Below are positions 1-13,206 of a DNA stretch of 64,000 bases, one piece after another. Each line of letters begins with the position of its first letter. The stretch's first letter is position 1. The stretch is taken from contig NW_025408687.1 in the NCBI RefSeq assembly GCF_020360975.1, positions 372,001-436,000 of the forward strand, written 5' to 3'. The position numbers and the translations under genes were made by a program. The notes below the pieces were generated by a model that was not told where the DNA came from, did no database searches, and saw only the letters and a list, made by a program, of their open reading frames with translations. This DNA is from Hirsutella rhossiliensis (lineage: Eukaryota; Ascomycota; Sordariomycetes; Hypocreales; Ophiocordycipitaceae).

Positions 1-3000
1 GGAGGAATTATCCGCCTATATAGAAGAGGAGCCTACTTTAATATAGGTTATAGTTAATAACTCCTTGCTTATTACCGCCTTTATAGATAAGGGCTGCTAG
101 TGCTATGCCGTAGTTAACGAGGCGCTTATACGAGAGATATAAGTACCGGTAGAAAAGATCGCCCTAAGGCGAGTAAAGGGCGCCTTAAGCGCGATAGAGG
201 GTATAGTAATTAGGGGTATTATATAGCTAGCTATAAAGGTCGACGGTTACCGTAAGCTTATCGTAGCCTATATAATCCCTTAACTAGAGTTTCCCTTAAT
301 CCTTAAGAAACCTTAGTTATTATATATAGAGTTATACTCGGTTCTATACTAAAAGAAGCTATAGTTTAGGCCTATATAATAGTAGGTCCGCTATAACGAT
401 AGTTCTATAGGCGTAGGACTAAGCGTGCGAGCTTTATACTTAGTATAAGAAGTCCTTACCTTTATTTTTATAGGAACTATATAATAGTTAAAGTAGGAGG
501 AAGGCCGGGTAGCGGCTAACGTAGCGGTCTACGTAGTTAGCTTAGCGGATATCGATAAGGCCCTCCGGGCGAAGAAGCTAAAGTCGCCTTCTAAGCTACG
601 GTAGTAGATACTAAAGCGCTTTTACGACCTCCTACCGCTATTTAAGTCCTAGGAAGCGGATAAGCTTAACCTATATAAGCTAAGGGTAAACTATAAGATC
701 GTACTCTATACTAATAAGAAGGGGTAGGAACTACCTATACTATTTAGACCGCTATATAGTATATTATACGCGGAACTACTAGTACTAAAGAAGACGCTAA
801 GGGACCTCTTAGATAAGGGTTTTATTTAAGTAAGTAGCTCTAAAGTAAGAGCGCCGGTCTTATTTATATATAAACTAAGGGGTAGGATATAGTTCTATTA
901 CGACTATAGGGCTTTAAACGTAATTATAAGGCTAGACCGCTACCCCTTACCCCTAATCTCGGATACGCTTTATAACCTTTCGAAGGCGAAGTAGTTTACG
1001 AAGCTAGATATAAAATAGGCGTTCTATAAGATATAGATCTTAAAGGGTAACGAGTAGAAGACGGCGTTCTATATACGCTACGGCTTATTTAAGTAGCTTA
1101 TAACGCCCTTTAGCCTCTTAGGAGCGCCCGCTACCTTCTAGCGTTATATTAATAACGTACTTTAGGACTTCCTCGATAAGTTCGCCTCTATATATATAGA
1201 TAATATCCTTATCTATACGAGCGGCTCTTATAAGGACTATATATAGAAAGTATAGAGGGTCTTAGAGCGCCTCTAACTTTATAGGCTCTACCTCGACCTA
1301 AATAAGTACGAATTTAAGGTTAAGAGGGTTAAGTACCTAGGCTTTATTATCTACGCCGGCGTAGGTATATAGGCGGATCCTATAAAGATCTAAGCGATTT
1401 AAGACTAAGCTGCCCTAACTACGTAGATAGGTATATAGAGCTTCCTTAGGTTCGCGAACTATTATAAGATATTTATTAAGGGCTTCTCTTATATTATAAT
1501 ACCCTTAAACGAGATTACTAAGAAGTAGACCGCCTTTTACTAAGGGCCCGTATAGGAAGGAGCATTCTATACGCTTAAGGACCTATTCTCTTAAGCCCTA
1601 GTACTACTTTAGTAAGACTTCGACCGGTCTACGTTAGTTAAAGTAGACTATAGCGGCTAGGCACTTAGAGGAACGCTCTCTTAAGAGGTAAACAGGTAAA
1701 AGTAACTAATAGCGTTCTACTCCTATAAGCTAACCTTAGCGGAGCGGAATTACGCTATTTACAATAAGGAGATACTAGTAATTATTAGCTACCTTAAGTA
1801 ATAGTAAGTAGAGCTCTAGAGCTATAAGAGCTTTAAGGTTCTTATAGACTATAGGAACCTCGAGTACTTTATAACTCGCTAGTACCTCTTAAAGCGGTAA
1901 GCCCGCTAAGCGGAGTATCTCTTATACTTTAACTTCTTAATTAAGTACCGGCTAAGGCGGGACTCTATAGTCCTAGATACGCTTTCCTAAAGGGATTAAG
2001 ACTAGCCGACGGGAGTAGATATCGAGGCCTAGGATCTATAGCTTATCCTATAAGAAGCGCTATAGACTTATATAGGAGCTTCCCTAGTAGAGGAAAGCGC
2101 GGCGCTAACGGATAAGCCTTCCCTTATACCTTCGCCTTAGCCTAGTAAGGAGGGATAGACCGGCCTAGGGGCGCGTATAGCGCGGGTATTCTAAGATAAG
2201 GTCCTCTAGCGCTTATAGGATAGGATATTATCTCTAGACTATACCTATAAGAGCGTGCGCTATACTATTAAGTCTAGCGCTCGATACCTCGATCTAAAGC
2301 TAAAGCTAAAGGTATAAGTAGCTAACTATTATATCGACCTATAAGGGCACCTACGTTAGTAGGGGAGACTATAGGTACTAGGCGCGCTGTATACTATAGA
2401 AGCTAGGGAGAAGGATAGACCGCCGGAGCTAGATAAATAGAACGAGCTTTAAAGGAAGCTAGTCTAGCTTATCTATAACTCTAGTATCGTAGGCTACCTA
2501 GGTAGGCAGGGTATAGTAGTAGGCCTTACAAGGGATTTCTACTAGCCCCTCCTATAGTACTACGTTCGCCGCTTCCTCTATAACTACGATATCTATAGCT
2601 ATACTAAGATTTAAAGGGCGTAGCTTAAAGGGCTACTTAAGTAGCTTCCGGTACCCGACTAGTTCTATATATATATATAGATAGACTTTATAACGGACCT
2701 CCTACTTATAAAGGGCGGTAACCGCTATATATAAGTAATTAAGGACCGACTTAGTAAGTCTATAGTATTAAAGCTAATACTATCTATAGATATAGAGTCC
2801 TATATAAAGCGCTTCCTATAATACTAAGCCCGCTCGTATAGCTAGCTAGCCTCTATTATAAGCGATAAGGGATCGAATTAAACTAGCCGCTTTTAATAGC
2901 ACCTATACTAGCTACTTTAGATTATATAGCTACTTAGTATAGTATATTACTTATAGACCGACGGAGGGCCTAAGAGGGTTAACTAGGAAGTATAGGCTTA

Positions 3001-3780
3001 CCTATAGGCCGTCGTAGCCTATAACTAAGTAGACTAAGACTATTAGCTCCCTACGGCCTAACTTACGTTAAATAGTAAACTATATACCTCTATTAAGATA
3101 GCCCCTTTCTTTATAATATATAGCTTTAAACTACCCTTATTAGTTCCCTTTACTATAGACGTAGTAGCGGAGTAGTATAGTAATTCGTTACTAGAGGGCC
3201 GCGCCTCTACGTTTATACGAAAGCTATAAGAGACCACGGATTATTACTAATCCGCGATAGCCGCTACGGTATAAGATTAAGAGCGGCACGCTAATAAAAC
3301 TAGGGCCCTAGTAGATAGGTTTATAGTAAGAGATAAGGTATAGCTAGACCTCCGTAACTATAGGTTAGTATAGCTAAAGAAGAAGCTTAACTAGCTATAC
3401 GCGAAGTTTATAGTATAGAGGGTTATTAGCCTATAGGTTATAGAGCTTAATAGTCTCTTAATAGGGGTCTATAATAAGATTAACGTAGACCTCCTTTATA
3501 GAGCCTCCTCTAACCCGCTACCTAGATAAGAAGTAGCGGATGCTTAACCGCCTATAATCGAGGTAGAAGGAAAGGACGAGTTTAAGGTCGAAGAGATATA
3601 AGCCGCGCGCTAGAAAAAGGTCGGTAAGGGGAAACGCTAAGAGGTCCTCGTTAAGTAGCGCGGGTATCTTAACCCTATATAGGAACCTATATATAAGTTT
3701 ACGGGAACTATAGCCCTTAATAAGTTTAAAGCCTTATTTAGAATAGTAGATAAAAACGACGGACTAGCGGACTACTAATA
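1..3780 (+). pseudogene. GypA copy 1 pol remnant (PR-RT-RH-IN-chromodomain)
   Basis: One frame broken only by TAG/TAA codons of the RIP type. Order seen: a retropepsin-like FIDKGC segment near 85-105; RT with KGFI-VSSSK-APVLF near 810-860 and DYRALN-RYPLPLISDTL near 900-975; the catalytic box reads YIDN at 1193-1204, from YIDD by G-to-A change; RNase H near 1640-1810 (LIAFYSYKLT, NYAIYNKE); integrase core near 2690-3000 (IDFITDL, VIKDRLSKS); chromodomain about 3575-3745 (VEEI-AAR then VLVK-RGYL). This layout is that of a fungal Tf1/chromovirus polyprotein, which copies the genomic RNA and inserts the cDNA. No start codon survives and the enzyme cannot be made. Confidence 0.9.
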
Positions 3781-4254
3781 GTAGCCTAGGCTAGGACTAT
3801 AAAGTAAGTATAGCGGAGGAGGTAGTTACGGTAATATAGGTAATATAAGTATAATAGTATAAGCGGAGATAAAAATAGTATTTATTATAGGGCGGAGCCC
3901 CTAGACTACTTAGGCCTATTCCTTATTATTATTATTATTATTATCTTCGTTATCGTTATCCTCGTTAGCCTCTTCTTTCTTATTAGCGGCGGCGGCGGTC
4001 TCTAAGGCGCTAAGGCGGCCCTCTAAGCCTATAAGCTAGTTAGCGGCGGCGGCGGCTCTAAGGGTAGAGGGGCGGCGGCTAGCGGCGGCGGTAAGGGCAG
4101 CGGCGGTAGCAAAGGCGGGCACGGCTAAGGGGACCGCCGATAGGGCGATAGAGGTAGTATCCCTAGCGCCGGGTATATTAAAGGCAGAAATAAGGGAGTA
4201 AAGGAGTAGGACTTACTTAGGTATAAGGCCCTATCGCTTAAGGGCGCGGAGGTT
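3781..4254. other. GypA 3' GC-rich module, first part
   Basis: Sequence between the end of the chromodomain frame and the GypM insertion. It contains TTA/TTC runs near 3925-3960 and dense GCGGCGGCGG blocks (about 3990-4110). The same module follows pol in GypA copy 2 (about 27420-28330), so it belongs to the family rather than being a chance insertion. It continues after GypM at 12084. No domain is recognised here. Confidence 0.65.
4250..4254. repeat. Target site duplication AGGTT, left of GypM
   Basis: AGGTT directly precedes the left LTR and recurs at 12079-12083 after the right LTR. The unoccupied site in GypA copy 2 near 28315 has a single AGGTT, confirming a 5-bp duplication as expected for a Ty3/Gypsy integrase. 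Confidence 0.9.
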
Positions 4255-4721
4255 TATAACGACCGGTGTTATTCCTAAGGGATAAACCTATCGAGGGGTT
4301 TATATTAGTAGATATAATAGGGCGTGGTCTAAGCAATAATAAGTATATTACGTTAGTAATAAGTCAGAGGTCGTAGACCGTAGACTATAACTAAGTAATT
4401 AGAATTAGAGATAGAATCGTAATAAAGATCTATGTTAAAAGCTATCGAGCTATCTATCTAAAGGAGTAAAAGTAGGTAGCTATATATACCCGTAGAGACT
4501 GTCCTTAGATTATAGTCCTAGCCGTGATCCCCTTTATAGCTTACTATAGCTTACTCGTAAGCTATGCTCCTAAGTAGTAATCTATCTATATAAGGCTTAC
4601 TTAGCTTACGTACGCTCTAGGTAAGCTAAGCCTAAGTGACTTCTCGTCCCGACTATTGTTCCGAGCCGCCTTATTACGTAAACGTGGCCGGCTCTCCTAC
4701 ACCCTAACCGTGGTCGTAATA
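4255..4721 (-). repeat. GypM 3' LTR (467 bp)
   Basis: Left LTR, the 3' LTR in coding sense. Plus-strand ends read TATAACGACCGG and GGTCGTAATA, i.e. TG...CA ends converted to TA by RIP. It matches 11609-12078 along its whole length with scattered transitions. Confidence 0.93.
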
Positions 4722-4724
4722 CGA

Positions 4725-4741
4725 TGTCTCCCCTCCTTTTA
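4725..4741 (-). other. GypM polypurine tract
   Basis: On the minus strand a purine run, AAAAGGAGGGGAGACA, lies just inside the 3' LTR. This is the usual place of the primer for plus-strand cDNA synthesis. Confidence 0.75.
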
Positions 4742-5439
4742 GTCTTATCCGTAAGACCTACTACTGCCTTAGCCGCCGTGTATAAATATACCCTTATCGC
4801 GCGTATATATATTCCCCGTTCGTTCTTTCTATCCCTTAGGATATGCTGCTAATAGTATATCTAGTCGCGTATCGAAGGATCGTTCTTATAAGACCCTTAA
4901 GCGTATTCGTTTAGCTAAGTCTATTAATCGTCTTAGTTTCGACGTTATACCGTGTTCTTTCTATTCGTCGCGCGGCTTCCGCTATAAAATGCTAGAGAAA
5001 TCTTCTAAGTATACCGAATATATACGGCGGGGTCGTTCCTACGATACGTCGGGCGTAGCGATTAGCTCCCGTAGGTGACTTCGTTATCTTGCCTATTGTT
5101 TATAGCTAACGTATATCCTAGTATCCCGAATAAATCTAGAGTCCGATTAATTAGATAAAGAAGAAGAAATTACTAAGGAGCGAATGTTAAAAGCTTAAGC
5201 CGACCTAAACGAAGCCTTAGCTCGTTTAGCGGCTTAGTTAAAAGCGCTAGCTAAAGATAAAGGGTACCGAGATAGTCTATCGGGGCCTTCGTTCCTTAGA
5301 TAACCTTAACGAGGCTAAGCGCTAAGAATCTAAAGCGGTGGTCGATGTTTAGTCTATAGGTGGATTTAATATAATTAATTAGAATGCTATTAGTTCGTTA
5401 GGCGATTTTACGATGCCTAGGGTAGATTTTGCTAGTAGA

Positions 5440-8400
5440 ACTATCGAAGTAGAGAACCGTAGTAGGTTAAGTGCTTAAGTAGTTCCTAGGTATTTTCTTC
5501 TAGTCTATATCCCTTCTACTTAATAAGGTATTCTTATTGCTAACCTTATTTTCTTATATCTAGTATTTATTCGGCTTTATATTCCTAATTATCGTTAACT
5601 TCGATTTTTTCCTATAGTTTAGCGTTTCGTGGCGCTAGTTCTAATAATAAGATATAAAATATCGGGTATATCCGTATTATTATTAGTAGCGAAAGTTCGT
5701 AGTTAACTTTTAAAATAGTTTTCTTAACCTTAAACGGTCTAAGTTTCTTAAAATCTAATTTATTGCTTAGTCGTTTTATTTTAATATTTCGTCGTACGAG
5801 GTAGACTATATCTCCCTCTCGAAAGATTAGTCCCTATAATCTTTTCCGATTATAGTAAGTAGATATTCGTTCTCTAACGAATTAAAGTTCTTATTATATT
5901 TCTTTATATAATTTTCGTAGCTAATCTGCTTATAGTATCGCTCGTTCCGCTTATAGTCCTTATCGAGTAACCTTAAATACTTCTAGGTTATATCCGTAAT
6001 TAGCGTATACTAGTAAGAGCTTAGTTATTTCCGTAACTAAGCTATTATAAGCTAGTTGCGCTATTAGTAGCTATTTAACCTAATCGTTTTATTCGTAGCT
6101 AATATAGTATCGTAAATATTATTTAAGCGTTTAGTTAAGTCGTTCCGTTTATCTATCTATTTATAGGTAATAAGCTATGCTAAGCTTATATTTCGTCCCT
6201 AATTATACTATAAGAGCTTGCTAAAACTTAGCTATAAATATACTTCCTCTATTAGAGATAATCTCGTTTAGTAGTCCGTAATTGCTAATAATTATTTATA
6301 GGAATATATATACTAGCTCTTCTATATTGCTTGCTTCTTTATATAGTAAAAAATACCCGTACTTCGTTAGTCTATCGGTAATAACGAATATGCTATCGTA
6401 CTTAATATTAGTTATAGGTTCTTTCGACGGTAGTAGCTTTATAATATAGTCGAAAGCTATCGAATCCTATGGTTTCTCTAGTACTAGTAGCGGTTATAAT
6501 TCTCTATATAGTTTATATTGTTTAGCTTTACTTCATACGCAAAGTTTATATTCTTTAATAACTTATCGTACTACTTCCTTAAGCTATAGGAAGTTATATT
6601 ATCGTTTAATCCGTTCTATTATTCTTTAGATTCCTTAGTATCTATATATTAGGTATTCGTATATATCTTATATAACTTTATCTCGTAATGCTAGTAGTAT
6701 CTAGATTTTGTTTTTATATATTAAAATTTCTAAATATTCTATATCGCATCCTTTTAGTACTTTATATTCTTTTATCTATTTTAGGATCTTTTAGTATATC
6801 GAGTCGTTAGGTTATACTTTAAATATTATATTTAGCTATCGTTGCTAGTAGTTCCCGTTTTCGTTGATTTCTAGGAGCTGTCCTTTCGCTATAGGTGCCC
6901 CTATATCGTAGTTACTTCGTCGACTAAGGGCATTAGCTCGACCGTTTTCTATTCCTTTTCTATAGATTATTTCGTAGTTAAATTCTAATAAGTATTCGGC
7001 CTATCGGATCTATCGTCCGTTTAACTATTATATTATTATAAAGTATAAGATATTCTTATAATCTATATAGACCTTAACTTTATACTTACTTCCGAGAAGG
7101 TAGTATCGAAATTCCTTAAAAGCTTAAATAATTACGAGGAATTCTTTATCGTAGATAGGGTAATTAAGTTCTACGCTATATAGCTTTTTTAAGTAGAATG
7201 CAATTAGTCGTAGTCTTCCTTTATCGTCCTTTTATCCGATTTATACTCCTAGAGTAAAGTCTAATATATCGGTTTCGAGTTCGATTTATCGTTTTAGATC
7301 GAAGGTAGTTAAGACTAGTTCTTACGTAATCGTAGTCTTAATATATTCGAAAGCTTCGTTAGCTTTATCGTCCTATATAAATTCTTTTTCCTTCTTTATT
7401 AAGTCGTATAGTAGTACTATAATCTTTCCGAAATCTTTAATAAATCGTCGGTAGTAATTTATAAATCCTAGGAAACTTTATATATCCTTAACGTTCTTTA
7501 GCGTTAGCTATTCTTTAACTAAGTTAATCTTATCTTATTATATTCGTATCTCTCTTAGTAAGATTATATGTCCGAGGAAGTCTACTTCCTATATATAGAA
7601 CTTGCTTTTCTTTAGTTTAACTAGTAACTTCGTATTCTAAAGTACGTAGAGTACCTTATAGACGTGTTCCTTATATTCTTCTAGGGTATCCGAGAAGATT
7701 AAGATATTATCTAGGTATACTACTATAAAGATATCTAAGTGTTCGCGTAGGATATTATTAATCATCCGTTAGAAGGTAGCTAGTATATTTATAAGTCTAA
7801 ATAGCATTACTAGATATTCGAATAGTCCGAATTTCGTTCTAAAGGCTATTATCTATTCGTATCCCTTTTTTATGCGTATTAAGTTATAGGCGCCTTTAAG
7901 ATCGAGGGCTATAAACTATTTTTTACCGTGTAATCGATCTCGTAGTTCCGATATAAGCGGTAATAGTATTCGGTCCTTTATTATAATATCGTTTAAGCGT
8001 CTATAGTCGATAACTAGTCGTAGCTTGCCGTTTTTCTTTAGAATAAATATAACTAGGTAGCCTACTTTAGATATTAACGTTCGTATATATCCCTTTTATA
8101 GATTTTCGTCGAGGTAGTCGCGTAGCGTTTATAGTTGCTTTTCGTTTAGGTTATAGATCTTATAGAACGTCGGCGTTATTCTATCCTTAAGATAAATTTC
8201 GTGGTCCTATTAGCTATATTCGGGTAACCCTATCTCGAGTTCTTCCTTAAAGAGTTTATTATATTTCCGGTATTCCTAGGGGATGTTCTTTATTCTATCT
8301 TATAGGCTTTATTCTTTCTTTTAAGAGCTAGTTTCTCTTAACTTAAGCTCTTTATTAATTTATTTAAGGTCTTTCCTTAGAGTAGCAATAACTCTTTAGA

Positions 8401-11400
8401 TCTTCGTATTATATCCTTTATTCTATTTATATCGGATACTAGGTTATATAGCCGTGTTAGTTAGTACGTAGGTCTTATTAGTCGATTTTATTATATCCGC
8501 CGGTTCGGTTACTATTTTCGTTCGTATCACTAAAGCCCGTAATAATTTGCTTAAACGGTTATCCTTTTTATCCTATTTAGTAGCTAAATTATCGCAAAAT
8601 TTTACTTTCTTCTAAATCTACTAGTCCTAGAAACTTACGTCCTCGTTCTAACGTAGCTAGCTAGTTTTCTAGTTAATTAGTAGGTTGCTCTCCTATAGCT
8701 ATAGAAGTCCTAATATAAGGTCGTGTTCTCTAATATCTATAATATCGAAGTTAACTTATTCGTCGTGGCCCTAGATATTAATATTAAGGTAATTAATCTC
8801 TATATTAATAATTCCGTTATTATAGTTAAAGGCCTCTCCTTCGATATTCGTAAGTTTATATAGATCTTTCTTATATCTTTATATAAGTCGGTAACGATTA
8901 ACGACTCTAGGTAAAACGTAATTGCCTATCGCGCTATAGTCTAAAAGTATACGCGCGTAATATCCCGCGATTTAGATATCTAATACTATTTAGTTACTAT
9001 AGCTTGCCGTTACTATATATAGGGTCCTTAGATCTTATCGTGTCGTGCTAGTCTATAGCCCTTTTATAGATAGCGTACCTCGTTTTTTGCCTAGTCCTTA
9101 TTTGTTTTATTTAGGTATTCTTCTTCGATTTATTATTAATATCGTTTCTTTATATTTTCGTCGCGTAGTATCGTATCGGGGCTTAAGAGACTAATTTCTT
9201 ATAGCTAATCGAAGATTTCTTATTTCTCGACGCTATATCGTTTACATTATACTACTTCGTAGTTAATTGCATACTATACTTCGCAATTCTATTCGTTTTC
9301 GTACTAAAGATTAAGTTTTCGTTCTACGTCTTTCTATTTTACGCGTAGTTTATCTATATTAATTTTTCCTTAGTTAAATATAGCTTATAGCCTTCGTACG
9401 TATTACTAGTAATATTTTAGTGCACCGTTATATCGTTTATACTATACTTATGCTTTTTCGTGTTTATAAATTCTATAGTTCGGGTATATATATTCGTAGT
9501 AATCTTCTTTATCGCATTTAATTTATTACGTAAGTCTTTAGAAGATTAATAGTTTAGATGCCTTAAAGCGAGTAGCGTTATACTATTCCTCTATTTTAGC
9601 GTGTTTATAGATTTTATATATCTCCGAAAGACATCTCGTTAATAAACCGTAATTATCGCGGTATTTAAGTAGCGTGCCGTAATCGGGTTCTAATAATATA
9701 ACTTAGTCGTTTAGGTAGCGTTAATCGATTTTCTAGTAGTCTAGTTCTATGCTTAGGTAGGGTTTCGAAAGTACTTATCCTTCGAACCTAACTAAGAAGG
9801 CGTCGTATTATGCCTTTATCTAGAAGTATGTTATATAATCTAGGTAGACGTATAATATCTATAAAATATACTTATAGTGCTTATAAGTAAGTAGTGTTTA
9901 TAGATCGTCTCTAAATTCTCCTTATAGTTACTATTCTCGTTATAGAGCTATAAAGGTATCGACTACGGCGATAGCTATAGCGTAGTCTCCTCCACGTAGT
10001 GCCGGTTAATATTGAATTAGTATAGTTTATTAGTTTTCCGTAAGAATTTAAGGTGTTTATTAGGTTCTAATTTTAAGCATTTCTTCGAATTCTTTAAAGT
10101 ATAGAGCGTGTTCTCTAATCGTGGTATTTTCCCTTAGTAGCGAGGGTGGTAGTACGAGTTCGTTCTTATCTTCCGTTTCTCTAGGTGTTTCTTATTCTTT
10201 AGAGCTTATATCGTCGATACTTCGTTGTTCTTCCTTAGGTTATTATCCGAGTTTCGTAAGTATAAGGGCTACGTCTATATCTTCTTTATTATATTATTTA
10301 TAGACTGCCCGTCGTTGTTATCGATTTTTATTTCGTATATCTTCCTAGAATCGTTTGCCGTTCTTCCTAATCTAGTCTTAGGAGACTCCTTTAGGGTAAG
10401 GGTATTCCGGTTCTACGAATTTAACTTATTTCTATATTTTAGGATCCCTTCGTTATATTATTATAAGGGTTTTCCTTAGTAGCTTTAAGAACTATCCGGT
10501 ACCGTTCTTATCGCTTAGGTATACCGTATATTTATCGTATTAGCATATAGTCTAACTAAGGAGTTTATGCTTTAGTTCCTATCTATTAGTAGCGTTTAGG
10601 TATTTCTTACCTTCTAGGGCTAGTACCTAGTAGGTTTTCTTCTCCTTACGAGGTTATCTATATTCTTTAGAGTAATATCTAAGTTTTCCGTAGTTAAAAC
10701 ACTTTCCTTTACTTTTCTATATTACGTTAAGATCTATCTTACCTAGGTTAGTTATATAGGCGTAGGCAATAGGAGTTTCGCGCTTCTTTTTATAGTTAGC
10801 GCGTCGGTTAAAGTTATTCTTATAGGAAGGGTTCTAGTTTCCTCTTCCTTATTTCTTTTCTTAGCGTCGCGTATACTATCTATCGTCGATTCGTACTACT
10901 ATAGCGATATAGTTTAAGAGGCCGTTAGGTCGATCTTCCTTATAGAGTTCGTCCTTAACTTCTTCCCTAAGTCCGTTATAGAATCGCGATATAAGGGGTT
11001 CGTCGTCCTATTTAAGTTTTAAGGTAACTTAACGGAATTTAGTAGTATAGTCCGATACTAAGGTCCTTTATCGGAGTTCTCGAAGTTTCTATTCGGCTTC
11101 TCGTTCTTCGTCGGTTGTTCCGAATACCTTAGTAATAGCTTCTTTAAATCCTTAGAAACTAGCAAAGACTTCGTCCGTTTCGCTATTTCGTTATACTAGT
11201 TAGTTATCGAGATAGTCCCTTATAATAGGTCTAAACTAAGCGAGTGCCGTTCTAGATAAATAATTTCCTATATAGAGTACCTTTTCGACTAGGTTCGAAA
11301 GTTTCGTTAGGTAGAACCGGTAGTAGGCCTTAAGTTAGGTAAGAAAGTCTTAAAGAGTACTATAAGTACCGTCGAATAGTCCTAGCTACTTTAGTTTAAC

Positions 11401-11547
11401 TGCTTCTCTAAGGTCCCTAACTTATCCGTTGCCTCCTTTATTCCTAAGTAACTATACCTCTTATCGAAGGGTAATAATCTCGCGTATTATATCCTAAGGC
11501 GATATAGTAGCTCTAGAGTTAGTTAATCTAGTTTACTATATAGGCAT
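5440..11547 (-). pseudogene. GypM gag-pol remnant
   Basis: A surviving ATG at 11547 opens a frame reading MPI then RIP stops, suitable for the gag start. Going leftwards: a CCHC knuckle at 10660-10701 reading CFNYGKLRYYSKEY (two Cys and one His changed to Tyr); a retropepsin around 8945 reading LLDYSAIGNYV where LLDSG would be usual, followed by a GLL-L-ESN flap-distal segment; RT near 8250-7450 with the box changed to YLDN at 7706-7717 followed by ILIFSDTLEEY; RNase H about 7330-6900; integrase finger remnant near 6535 and core near 6440-6230 (VITDRLTKYGYF); and a C-terminal chromodomain about 5620-5450 (EYLIK-KGYRLEENT). The positive-strand ORFs that overlap gag at 10121-10479 are shadows. 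Confidence 0.9.
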
Positions 11548-11608
11548 ATTAATAGTTACGATATTACTTAGAGTAACGCAGTATTATACTAAATAAGAGC
11601 TTTTAACG

Positions 11609-12078
11609 TATAACGACCGGTGTTATTCCTAAGGGATAAACCTATCGAGGGGTTTATATTAGTAGATATAATAGGGCGTGGTCTAAGCAATAATAAGTAT
11701 ATTACGTTAGTAATATGTCGGAGGTCGTAGACCGTAGACTATAACTAGGTAATTAGAATTAAAGATAGAATCGTAATAAAGATCTATATTAAAAGCTATC
11801 GAGCTATCTATCTAAAAGAGTAAAAGTAGGTAGCTATATATACCTATAGAGACTATCCTTAGATCACGGTCTTAGCTATAATCCCCTTCGTAGCTTACTA
11901 TAGCTTACTCGTAAGCTATGCTCCTAAGTAGTAATCTATCTATATAAGGCTTACTTAGCTTATATACGCTCTAGGTAAGCTAAGCCTAAGTAACTTCTCG
12001 TCCCGACTATTATTCCGAGCCGCCTTATTACGTGAACGTGGCCGGCTCTCCTACGGCCCGCTAACCGTGGTCGTAATA
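11609..12078 (-). repeat. GypM 5' LTR (470 bp)
   Basis: Right LTR, the 5' LTR in coding sense, pair of 4255-4721 and followed by TSD AGGTT (12079-12083). I could not name a tRNA matching the adjoining internal sequence, where the primer-binding site should be, because RIP has altered it. Confidence 0.92.
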
Positions 12079-12083
12079 AGGTT

Positions 12084-13206
12084 ATAGTAGGCGGCGGCGG
12101 CGGCGGTAAGGCGCTTCTTAGTAGCCCCCCGCGCCTACCCGTACGAGCCGGCCTTCTAAGCTAACGCCGTAGCGAGTAGGACGGGAGGCGCCGCCTTATA
12201 GGCGCGGCCGGCTCGCGCGTACTAGTAGCAGCTACCGCCGCGGCGGCGCCTAGCCTAGTCGGAGTAGTCGAGCTCCTACGACGTATAACGTATATAGGGG
12301 GCCGAGTAGGCGGCGCCGGCCTATACTTAGCGCTTATACTATAGGAGGTTAGCGGATAACGTCTATTACGCTTACCTAACTATAGACTTACGGGGGTAGC
12401 GGAGATAGGGCGGGGCCGAGGGCCGGGCGTTATAGGTAGCGGCGGGGACGGCGTCGTTACCTGGGGGCGACGTAGGCGAATAGCGTAGTAGAGGCGGCGG
12501 CAGCGGCGGTAGGAGCGGTAGTAGCGGCGCGGGTAGGAGCGGCGGTAGCGGCGGAGTTATCGTCGGCCGCGGCTAGCACGGCTTTAACGAACGACTCTAT
12601 ACGCTCCGAGAAGGAGGAGGTAAGAGAGGGAGAGGCGGATATATCTATCGCGGAAGTTAGTATAACGGAATATAGCCTCCCGCTCTATAAGGCGTAGAAC
12701 TTATTAGTTAAAGTTATTATTATTATTAGGGCTATTATTACTACTACTACTACTACTATAAGTATATATTAATAGAACGGCCTATATAGCTAGGAACGGA
12801 CTAACGCCTTAGGTAGAGCGGAACTTACTTATTAATACTACTACTACGGTTAAAGAAGGGAGAGAAGGAAAGGAAGGGGGAAGGGGGGGATACCGCTTTA
12901 TATACCCCTTAGTAGAGGATATTGCCTAAGGTAGAGGGGACGGTAACCTAAGGCTTACGTAGGTCTAGACTAGCCGCCGGCTACTTAAGGGCGTATATAA
13001 TAGGTTACGCCCTTATTTAAATAGCTAGCTAGCCGATAAGTATAGAGCTAGGTCCCGGCTGCCTAGGCTAATAGGCGCGGGGATAATAGGGCTAGTAGGG
13101 CCGGCCCTATTAATAGGAAAGGGTAGGGAAGAGCCTATAGTATAGGCCTAATTATATAGGAGCCGTTAATAAGGCAGCGCTATACCGCGCTTAAGGGAGG
13201 GTATTA
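12084..13206. other. GypA 3' GC-rich module, second part
   Basis: Continuation of the GypA 3' region after GypM. Runs of GCGGCGGCGG and GTAGCGGCGG (about 12090-12550) give way to CTACTACTA repeats near 12730-12765. Read on the minus strand, about 12620-12480 is alanine-rich with few stops (AVLAAADDNSAATAAPTRAA). The same segment is present in GypA copy 2 at about 28330-29450. A purine run at 13192-13203, TAAGGGAGGGTA, lies against the LTR and is a good polypurine tract. Confidence 0.6.

Larger units (their letters stand above)
4255..12078 (-). mobile_element. GypM: complete Ty3/Gypsy chromovirus nested in GypA
   Basis: A 7.8-kb element with two near-identical LTRs (4255-4721 and 11609-12078) and TSD AGGTT. 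All coding signals are on the minus strand: gag with a zinc knuckle, retropepsin, RT, RNase H, integrase and C-terminal chromodomain. It retains somewhat more CA/TG than the GypA sequence around it, in keeping with a later arrival, but every domain carries RIP stops. Two solo LTRs of the same family sit at 27635-28084 and 39163-39612. Confidence 0.93.

Noticed and set aside
10121..10479. Two overlapping plus-strand ORFs of 60 and 84 codons
   Set aside because: They lie antisense to GypM gag, whose minus frame contains the zinc knuckle and surrounding readable protein. The plus products are low-complexity Ser/Leu/Phe/Tyr-rich and have no family features.
12090..12550. GCGGCGG and GTAGCGGCGG repeats considered as CRISPR-like or satellite array
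   Set aside because: Units are short and degenerate without regular spacers, and the segment is a part of GypA shared with copy 2.
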